Source: Amoebophrya sp. AT5.2 (Eukaryota > Sar > Dinophyceae > Syndiniales > Amoebophryaceae). From it: DNA of 10,469 nt. The DNA lies in contig RXOD01006397.1 of NCBI GenBank assembly GCA_005223375.1, forward strand, positions 1 to 10,469. Reading direction: 5' to 3'. The first letter of the stretch is position 1. Each line of letters opens with the position of its first letter. The position numbers were made by a program, and so were the translations under genes. The notes under the pieces were generated by a model. The model saw nothing but the letters and a program-made list of their open reading frames with translations, did not search any database and was not told where the DNA came from. Shown piece after piece: positions 1 through 6,369 of the stretch.

Positions 1-17
1 CCACCTGGTCCCGCCAT

Positions 18-1274
18 ATGTTGAAAGAAAAAGAGGCGGAGTGGGAAGTCGATCGGAGAGAGCTGGGGCGCGACGCGGTGGAGAAAACTCGCATATTCGA
101 CCGCGTGGTCGCTGGCCTCCGGGCTGACTTTGCGAAGTGCGAGGACGAGTTTGCTCTGCGGGAGGAGGCGGGGAAGCGCGTGAATGAAGCGCAGTGCGAA
201 ACATTGCGGCAAGAGGTTTTGCAGGCGGAGGACGACGTGCGGAAGAAAAACGTCGTCATCTCGACTTTGAAAGCAGAGATCTCGACCCTGCGGGAAAAAC
301 TGTGCGAGAACCGAGACGTGACGAACAAGGCGCTGATGAGCGCGAAGGACTGCGTTACTTCCGCGGGAAAGAAGGCGCTGGACCAGTACAAGGAGTGGAA
401 ATGCCAACAAAAAACGCAGTGGCCGCTGGACAAGCTCTACTTCTCGCGGCTCCAGGACATTTTGCACACCATCGAAATGCGCTGCACGCGCTTGCTGGTG
501 GACGCACAGAAAAGGTTTGTTTTTTTGGAAGAACAAGCGGCTTCTGGTGCTGGAGGCTCGCATAGTGCAGCAATTGCTTCAGCTTCAGGTTCAGCTTCTT
601 CATCTTCTAGACCGAGCGCGAGCTTCAGCTTTGGCGCTGCTGCGAGAACGGTCACGGACTCGGGCACCGCCGCGTCTACTGCACGTCGTGCACCCGCCGC
701 AGCGCCCGGCGATGCAGGAACGGGATCAGCAGGAACAGGCGCTTTTCGTGCTGCTGTTCGTTCGCCGACAGGGAACGCTACATCGGTTGCAGCATCATCT
801 TCGAGGATCTTCACCGCAACCGCGCGACAGGACATTAGTGCAAGTCCACGACGACCAGCACCACCTGCTGAAATTACGCGGAGCTCGCCTGCTGCTCCCG
901 CGACGAAGAACGCAGGATCCCCATCTCCGCAGCCGGAAGCGGGAAAGCCAGCTGCTGCTGCGCCAGTGCCCAGCGTGAAGAACAAGTGGCTGAACCTTTT
1001 TCTGGATGACTCGCTGGTCTCAGAAAGCGCTGCCGCCACGTACCTAGACCGCGTCGTCGACCGTTCCTGCAGGCACGACGAGAAAGTCCTCTCGAACTAC
1101 CAAGTTGACGACACGAACACGAAGACCAGCCGACTATCAAAAGCGGGGAGCACGAGCAGAACGTACGATCCAGGGAAGTACAATGCACAATCAGAGTCAA
1201 CCGGAAAAGTAGTAGCTGGAACTGCGAAATGGAACGATAGACGCAAAAACCTGGGGCTGGGGTTGGAGAACTAG
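18..1274 (+). CDS. Unrecognised coiled-coil protein with disordered Ser/Ala/Pro linker, probably 5'-partial
   Basis: I do not recognise this protein. The frame is open from the left edge through a TAG at 1272-1274; the first ATG is at 18, but no stop precedes it in the window, so the true start may lie upstream. From that ATG it has 418 residues. Residues 1-105 are highly charged, lack Pro and have heptad-like spacing, suggesting a coiled coil. Residues 106-173 look helical and contain W127, W134 and a hydrophobic stretch around L140-L149. Residues 174-320 are a low-complexity Ser/Ala/Gly/Pro segment, probably disordered. Residues 321-350 return to an ordered pattern (KNKWLNLFLDDSL, then YLDRVV), followed by a polar tail with YDPGKYN near 383-389. 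No signal peptide or membrane segment is visible. The shape suggests a cytoskeletal or scaffold protein, which is only inference. An in-frame intron at about 515-610 cannot be excluded. Confidence 0.7.
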   Translation: MLKEKEAEWEVDRRELGRDAVEKTRIFDRVVAGLRADFAKCEDEFALREEAGKRVNEAQCETLRQEVLQAEDDVRKKNVVISTLKAEISTLREKLCENRDVTNKALMSAKDCVTSAGKKALDQYKEWKCQQKTQWPLDKLYFSRLQDILHTIEMRCTRLLVDAQKRFVFLEEQAASGAGGSHSAAIASASGSASSSSRPSASFSFGAAARTVTDSGTAASTARRAPAAAPGDAGTGSAGTGAFRAAVRSPTGNATSVAASSSRIFTATARQDISASPRRPAPPAEITRSSPAAPATKNAGSPSPQPEAGKPAAAAPVPSVKNKWLNLFLDDSLVSESAAATYLDRVVDRSCRHDEKVLSNYQVDDTNTKTSRLSKAGSTSRTYDPGKYNAQSESTGKVVAGTAKWNDRRKNLGLGLEN

Positions 1275-2343
1275 TACTTCTCCGACTGGTGCTGGTCTGC
1301 GGCTGCGGCCGCTCGAGCTGGAACGTCGCAATGAATTCGCGAATAGTCACGCCGATGAGCGTGTTCGTAACCATGACCACGGCGGAAGATCCAGATCGAC
1401 GCGGCAAGCCTGAAATCGGCAGAGCTGTGCCATCCGAAGGTTGCTACGCGAAAAAAAAGATCAACGTCCAAGGAGTCGGAATGCAGACATCAAGCTTGCC
1501 GTAGATCAATCAAGCTTCCCTTCAAATGATGCTGAAATCATCGTCGAGGTCTTGTGCTTGCCTGGAGCGGTGAGCAGAAGCGGCAGCTCCTGTGGCACCC
1601 ACCGACACTCAGAAAATCTCGCTCCTGCACCACCCAGAAAATCTCGGTTCTTCTTCTTCATGTCACCAGAGCGAGACGAGTCGTGGAGACAATATTGATT
1701 CTGTCGACATGGACACGACCTCCAGCTCGTCCAAACCGGAGGCGCGCAGAGCCGGCTCGTCTTCGTAGAAGCACTAGGACCAGCCGCGAGCGGTGCCGAG
1801 CGCGAGCCGCGACGGTCGATTTTACAGATTTCAAAGCGATGAAATGCAGATGCTTTTCAGCGGGGGTCGCGATTGCAGCTGCTGCCGCGATGCCGCGCTG
1901 CCCGATTGCGATCTCTTCCTTGATGTCCCTGTGAAAGAACCAGCTCCAGGTCCAGAGCGGTTCCAGATCCAGAAAACCAAATGCAATTCTGTTCCAGATA
2001 AATCCAAATCTTGCGAAAATTTGCGAACCAGTGCAGTGCAGTTCAGTGGTCACGTTCGTCCCGACAAAGACAAGCGTAGCGTATCAATCTTCATCTGCTC
2101 GGCTGCCGCTGCCCCAGTAGCGGACAGCTGACGCGAGTTGCGGGTGCAGGTGGAACTCGATATCACGCATAGAAACAACCGGACCAGCTCCGGAAACGGT
2201 TTCACCAGATCATCCAGCGAGCAATCGATCCAGCGAATCAAACTTGCAGAGACCACCAGCAACTTCATCCAGCTCCAGCAGCTGTTACGGCTAAATTCTT
2301 GCTAGCATCGGCAGAAGCAGACCAGACACACCAGAAAGCGAAA
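1275..2343. other. Intergenic region and probable 5' leader of the SR-protein gene
   Basis: About 1.07 kb without a convincing gene. Frames that stay open here are short, overlap each other and have Ser/Arg-rich translations with no family resemblance. Short direct repeats occur: ATCAAGCTT at 1489-1497 and 1509-1517, and CAGAAAATCTCG at 1610-1621 and 1635-1646. From 1722 to 2334 the + strand is rich in CCAG (listed separately). No tRNA-like fold or clear core promoter was seen. The final part is presumably the 5' untranslated leader of the gene that starts at 2344. Confidence 0.6.
1722..2334 (+). repeat. Strand-biased cluster of CCAG motifs upstream of the SR-protein gene
   Basis: By hand count there are 19 CCAG tetramers on the + strand in 613 bases and no CTGG, whereas two to three of each would be expected in random sequence. 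They are densest at 1940-1996 and 2183-2334, up to ten bases before the ATG at 2344. Several are embedded in TCCAG or ACCAG. Extreme strand asymmetry suggests selection on a transcript or a decayed simple repeat. A link to the adjacent SR protein is discussed under findings. Confidence 0.5.
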
Positions 2344-2930
2344 ATGGCGTACCGCAAAAATGGATTGCGCATCGACGACCTGCACAGCGTGAAGCTGGAC
2401 GGTTTGTCGGAGGACGTGAAGGCGGAGGAACTCGAAGAGGCGTTCTCGAAGTTCGGCGAGGTGCAAGACTGCTACATTCCGCGCGACTTCCGCTCGGGCC
2501 GCGGAAAGGGCTTCGGCTTCGTCCGCTTCCAGCACCGTGACCAGGCCGAGGACGCAGCGGCTGCGGAGGTACACTCATAAACTTATGCATGAATCTCGAC
2601 GACCTCCTTCTTGCGCTCGAAATGGCAGTCTTGCTCTCACCAATGACGAAGTTGAAGTTGATGATCTAAACGTAAACCTTAACAACAAGCGAAGGTGTAC
2701 TACTTCCGATCTCACACTCTCACTCCCAGATCGTGATTGACGGGCACAAGTTAGAGACGACGTTGGCGACGCGCGGCAAGCGCGACATGAGCTTCCGCGA
2801 CCGCGAGGAGCGTGACGGAAGAAAAGGTGGTGGCCGCGGGCGGGACTCCCGCCGCCGCTCCCGCTCCCGGGGTCGTGGGGGAGGCCGCCGCAACGACTCC
2901 CGCGGACGCGGGGGTCGTGGCCGGTACTAG
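2344..2930 (+). CDS. SR-type RNA-binding splicing factor, SRSF2/SC35-like (two exons)
   Basis: Exons 2344-2568 and 2730-2930 join in phase 0 to give 141 residues. One RRM fills residues 14-90. RNP2 is VKLDGL at 16-21; the linker contains the YIPRD motif (44-48) typical of SRSF2-like proteins; RNP1 is KGFGFVRF at 55-62. The intron falls inside the RRM, and joining restores the last helix and strand (AEDAAAAE then IVIDGHKLE), which strongly supports the splice. The tail (95-141) mixes RS dipeptides with RGG/GRGG and ends in RGRY, so it is much shorter than the RS domain of human SRSF2 (221 residues in total). The expected role is binding exonic enhancers and recruiting U1/U2 components in the nucleus. 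The ATG has A at -3 and G at +4, and no other ATG precedes it in frame. A short SR-like or glycine-rich RNA-binding protein is the alternative; orthology to SRSF2 specifically is less certain than the family. Confidence 0.9.
2569..2729 (+). other. Intron, SR-protein gene
   Basis: A 161-base phase-0 intron. The donor is GAG|GTACAC and the acceptor is CTCCCAG|ATC, after a C/T-rich stretch. The reading frame hits a stop at 2578-2580 if unspliced, and splicing restores a canonical RRM. A possible branch site is GATCTAAAC near 2664-2672. The intron begins with GTACAC and has its reverse complement GTGTAC near 2695, which may be chance. Confidence 0.88.
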
Positions 2931-3134
2931 GCGAGTGGTCATCTACATCATCTGCTCAACACGGTTTTTTCAACGCGGAAATAGGAGAACGAGAAGGATG
3001 CTGGAGCAGAGTGCAGTTGTTGTGGTGAAAGTGAATTGGAAATTTTTCGTCAAGGAAGGTTATTTGAGAAAGTTAGGGAGAAAGGACGGGTCACCGACAC
3101 CGAATGTTCGTAGGCGGATCTTCTGTTTGTTGAT

Positions 3135-3187
3135 CCCGAGCGATCTACGAGATCTTCATCTGTTCAAGATCTCCAAGATCGCTCGGG
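3135..3187. repeat. Near-perfect hairpin, 12 + 8 bp stem, 9-base loop
   Basis: CCCGAGCGATCT (3135-3146) pairs with AGATCGCTCGGG (3176-3187). After a symmetric 2x2 internal loop (AC opposite CA), GAGATCTT (3149-3156) pairs with AAGATCTC (3166-3173), leaving a 9-base loop at 3157-3165. All 20 pairs are Watson-Crick. It lies 205 bases after the SR-protein stop codon, so it is probably in or just beyond that 3' untranslated region. It could act as an RNA 3'-end or stability element, a small-RNA precursor, or be a remnant of a short inverted-repeat element. The sequence does not distinguish these. Confidence 0.8.
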
Positions 3188-3736
3188 GCAGGAACACCGA
3201 TGAATCAGCCTGATTCTTTGAGAAGCGCTTTTCACGACCAAAAATAGTGAATTGAATCTTCGAGAGGACGAATACGAAAGCCTGCGTGCAGTAAGTACCA
3301 ACTTAATAAATTATTTTTACCGCGGTCACAATCTATCTTCTGGATCGATGTTCGGTCCATGCTGAAGCTGGAGGTACCCACAATCAAACTTTTTCGCCAG
3401 ACGTGACTGCAACTTCATTGAAGTTAACGCACTAGCGACTCCAATATTCAAAGCGAACTCTCAACCTGGCATCGCTTTTCCATCGAAGCGTGCTGTGTGT
3501 GTGTGTGGCACCTGCGTTGCGGGTTGCTGCAGTGGCAGTCTGTGACGTCGATACCGAAGATGTTGCAAGTAACCACAAGCAGTGAGTTGTGTCCGGCGTG
3601 CTGCTCGACGTGTGATCTTGAGTGCTGGTTGATCCAGAAGATTCAGTGCTGGATAGTGCTTAAATCCATGATCCGATTCCAAGAAGATCTAGATCGAGAT
3701 CACCATGTTCTCACACAAGGATCAGCGTGAGCCTCG

Positions 3737-3804
3737 ATAAATATGTATGAAAATTCAGTCATTTATTTTCTTCCCGGCGCAGCCCTTCTGTTGAACATAT
3801 TTAT
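3737..3804. repeat. AT-rich inverted repeat, 10-bp arms
   Basis: ATAAATATGT at 3737-3746 is the exact reverse complement of ACATATTTAT at 3795-3804, 48 bases apart, ending 174 bases before the helicase ATG. The arms are AT-rich in an otherwise mixed region, so chance is a real possibility; a duplex-unwinding or promoter-proximal element is the alternative. Confidence 0.4.
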
Positions 3805-3978
3805 ATGGCGACCGCGGCGACGCTCAAAATACAGCTGACAGGTTTAATTTCCTGCGAGTACTAGAAGGACTGCTCTCAGTATCAGTTGTAGATTCATTGA
3901 AAAGGACAATCTACCGATCCATTGATTTGCAGCTGTTGCACCTTTTTCGGACGAAAAGACCACACGCGCACGCCCGGC

Positions 3979-5860
3979 ATGAAGTCCATCTCGTCGATGA
4001 AGAAGAAAGTTGTGAAGAAGAAAAATGTGGTCCGCAAGGACGCGGATCCATCAGCGTCCTCGGCTGGCTGCAACAGCTCCGCGGCGACAGAGAAAGCTGC
4101 TTGCACGACAAGAGTGGGTGAACGTGAAGTAAAAATCGAAGACGCCGACAAGAGACTAGAGGCAGAAGCAGAAGTAGAACAAGGGTCTTCAGGAGAAGCC
4201 GTCGCACCCGTTCAGAAGGCGGCGGCACCAGTCACTGGCGCGACAGTTGCGAGCTCATCTTCCTCCAGGAGCAGCAAGCCATCACTCGACGTCAACGACG
4301 AGAGCGCGACCTTTGCGTCTCTGGGTGTGTGCGAAGAGTTATGCCAGGCGGTGCAGTGGCTCGGCTGGAAAACCCCGACGGAGATTCAGCGACATTCGAT
4401 CCCACCCGCACTGGAGGGACGGGACATAATCGCACTGGCAGAGACGGGAAGCGGAAAGACAGGCGCTTTCGCGTTGCCAGTGGTGCAGGCGTTGCTTGAC
4501 AAGCCACAACGGTTTTTCTGTCTCGCGATGAGTCCGACGCGGGAGCTGTGTGTGCAAATAGGCGAGCAGTTCAAGGCGCTGGGAGCTGGAATTTCGCTAC
4601 AGGTACTGATTTAATGTACATTCATCGTGTGCCAGAGGCAGAACTCGTCGCCGTTAAGAAAGTATTACTTTTTGAGGGATCCATCTCTATCAACTTCACT
4701 TTGCTAGCTTCACTCTTGATTCGCAGCCGTCCACCATTTTTAACCCAGGTCTGCGTCATCCTCGGCGGCGTCGACATGGTAACGCAGGCTCAACAGCTCT
4801 CCCAGCGCCCGCACGTCATTGTCGCCTCTCCCGGCCGTCTGGTCGACCACCTCGAGAACACGAAGGGGTTTCATCTCCGCACCCTCCAGTACCTTGTGAT
4901 GGACGAGGCCGACCGACTTCTCTCCGAGGACTTCGAAGAGGCGCTGGACAAAATCTCGCTTGTCGCCAACCCCAAGGAGCGGAAGACCTACCTCTTCTCC
5001 GCCACCATGACGTCGAAGGTCGCCAAGCTCCAGCGCGCGTGCCTGAAGAAGCCGGTGAAGATCGAAGTGTCGTCCAAATACGACACGGCGAAGGGGCTCA
5101 TCCAGAACTACGTGTTCCAGCCGCTGAAGTACAAAACGGCGTGGTTCGTCGCGTTGGTGAACCATTTTGCGAACTACAGCATGATGGTGTTTTCGGACAC
5201 GTGCAAGGAGACACAGCGAATGGCCTCGGTGTTGCGGGAACTGGGTTTCTCGGCAGTGGCCCTGCACGGACAGCTGCCACAAGTGGTGCGACTCGGAGCG
5301 CTGAACCAATTCAAAAGCGGACAGAAAAAGATTCTGGTACGTTTTTGGAAAGAACCCCCTCACGCCATTTTTTTTGAGACGCTCGTCGTTATGCCACCAG
5401 AGTCTTGCAGTAAGTACTAAGTAGCTCAAGAAATAGATTTTGTATTCAACGAACTTTTTTCCTTCAGATTGCGACCGACGTAGCATCCCGCGGGCTCGAT
5501 ATTCCGGCTGTGGACTTGGTGATCAACTTGGACATTCCGAAGAACAGCAAGGACTACATTCACCGTGTCGGACGAACGGCGCGCGCAGGCCGGGCGGGGC
5601 GGGCGATCACCTTCGTCACGCAGTACGACGTGGAGGCATTCCAGAAGATCGAGAACTCTCTGGGAAAAAAGCTGCCAGAGCTCGCGGATGTCCGGGAAGA
5701 ACAGGCCTTCAGCTTCCACGAACGCGCACAAGCTGCGTGCCGCAAAATCGATCTGCAGGAGCGGGAAGAACGCGAAGAGGGCGGTGGAAGGAAAGGAGGA
5801 GGAAAAAAGTTCTTGCAACATGCGAGCTCGGGGAAAAAACAAAGATTGAAGAGGAAATGA
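3979..5860 (+). CDS. DDX47: DEAD-box ATP-dependent RNA helicase, DDX47/Rrp3 type (three exons)
   Basis: Exons 3979-4602, 4749-5336 and 5468-5860 join in phase 0 to give 534 residues. All core motifs are present: F112 and Q137 of the Q motif, motif I AETGSGKT (154-161), PTREL (Ia), a GG pair, SPGR (Ib), DEAD (260-263), SAT (292-294), ARGLD-type motif V (SRGLDIP) and motif [10 protein letters not shown] (436-443). Wording around these ([25 protein letters not shown]) matches DDX47/Rrp3 rather than other DEAD-box branches. That family acts in the nucleolus in 18S rRNA maturation within the small-subunit processome. The N-terminus has about 110 residues before the Q motif, far longer than in human DDX47: first Lys-rich (KKKVVKKK, likely nuclear targeting), then Ser/Ala/Glu-rich. 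The C-terminus is basic and Gly-rich. ATG 3979 is the first in frame; Met 7 is a possible alternative. Confidence 0.93.
4603..4748 (+). other. Intron 1 of the helicase gene
   Basis: A 146-base phase-0 intron, donor CTACAG|GTACTG and acceptor AACCCAG|GTCTGC. The unspliced frame meets a TAA at 4612-4614. Joining restores the helicase segment between motif Ia and the GG motif (GAGISLQ then VCVILGG). CAGGT occurs at both intron-exon borders, a proto-splice or target-duplication-like arrangement. Confidence 0.9.
5337..5467 (+). other. Intron 2 of the helicase gene
   Basis: A 131-base phase-0 intron, donor ATTCTG|GTACGT and acceptor CCTTCAG|ATTGCG after a T-run. Splicing joins KKIL to [11 protein letters not shown], exactly rebuilding motif V. 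Inside it, TACTAA at 5415-5420 is a yeast-like branch-site match, 47 bases before the acceptor. It overlaps an internal GTAAGT at 5410-5415 that looks like a conventional but apparently unused donor. Confidence 0.9.
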
Positions 5861-6369
5861 TTGGAATCATAATGCCCCCTGGTGCGACTGCGAGCCCAAG
5901 CTCACAAGATATTTTAGACAGCCTGCTTTCATCGACGTTTTCGAGGATGCAATGAAAACTCTTGAATGATTGCGGAACGACGAGGGGTGCATGTTTCTCT
6001 CTCTACTTGAGTACATCTGAAAGAATAGTATTTATTACGCGTACGCTGTGTTCCTGTTATTTTTGTCACCGCCTGCGCCTGTTTTTCGTTCTCCTTCCGG
6101 ATTGCGAAAATAAATGAAGAACACGATCAGTCGGTCCGAACCAGAAAAACTTTTGGCGTCGTACTTTTGTAGTTCGTAGCCATTTTTGCATATGAAGATG
6201 ACGTGTGTTTTAGTTTTCTAGTTGCGAGTAGTACGACGTGGACGTAGACGTACACGTACACCTACAACGCGTACACGTAACCTGAGCCCAATCGAAGGTG
6301 CAGCCGCAGTAGACCTTGACTTCGGGCAACGCAAGAGACATCAAGTAGTTCAGGTTGCACGCGAAGAAA
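5861..6369. other. Intergenic region between helicase and PH/SNARE genes
   Basis: About 0.5 kb without a gene. It is more AT-rich than the flanking coding DNA, with an AATAAA-like AAAATAAATGA near 6108-6118 that could belong to the helicase 3' end. The hexamer tract at 6235-6279 lies in the probable leader of the next gene. No RNA gene or terminator was seen. Confidence 0.55.
6235..6279 (+). repeat. Degenerate hexamer tract with ACGT core
   Basis: Tandem six-base units read GACGTG, GACGTA, GACGTA, CACGTA, then degenerate, with a last CACGTA near 6273-6278. Five ACGT cores fall within 45 bases, 91-135 bases before the ATG at 6370. ACGT is the core recognised by many bZIP factors, but a simple microsatellite explains the pattern equally well. 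Confidence 0.55.

Larger units (their letters stand above)
2931..3978. other. Intergenic region between SR-protein and helicase genes
   Basis: About 1.05 kb without a supported gene. It contains the strong hairpin at 3135-3187, an AATAAA-like stretch near 3304, a palindrome at 3411-3425 (AACTTCA, one base, TGAAGTT), a (TG)7 run at 3494-3507, and an AT-rich inverted repeat at 3737-3746 and 3795-3804. TGCAGTAAGTAC at 3287-3298 looks like a conventional splice donor and could start an intron in the helicase leader, but no acceptor can be chosen. The left part should be the 3' end of the SR-protein transcript and the right part the helicase leader. Confidence 0.55.

Noticed and set aside
515..610. 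Possible 96-base in-frame intron (GTTTGT...CTTCTAG) in the coiled-coil gene
   Set aside because: The frame stays open through it and the donor does not fit the GTAC pattern of the other introns; kept only as a caveat.
437..1039. Antisense open frame of 200 residues over the coiled-coil gene
   Set aside because: Shadow of the Ala/Ser/Pro-rich linker; composition mirrors the + strand frame, with no domain or ordered pattern.
1793..2131. + strand open frame of 112 residues upstream of the SR-protein gene
   Set aside because: No ATG at its start, low similarity to anything known, and it runs through the CCAG-rich non-coding stretch.
4740..5486. Antisense open frame of 248 residues over the helicase
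   Set aside because: It lies opposite conserved helicase motifs and crosses an intron; the + strand protein is unmistakable.
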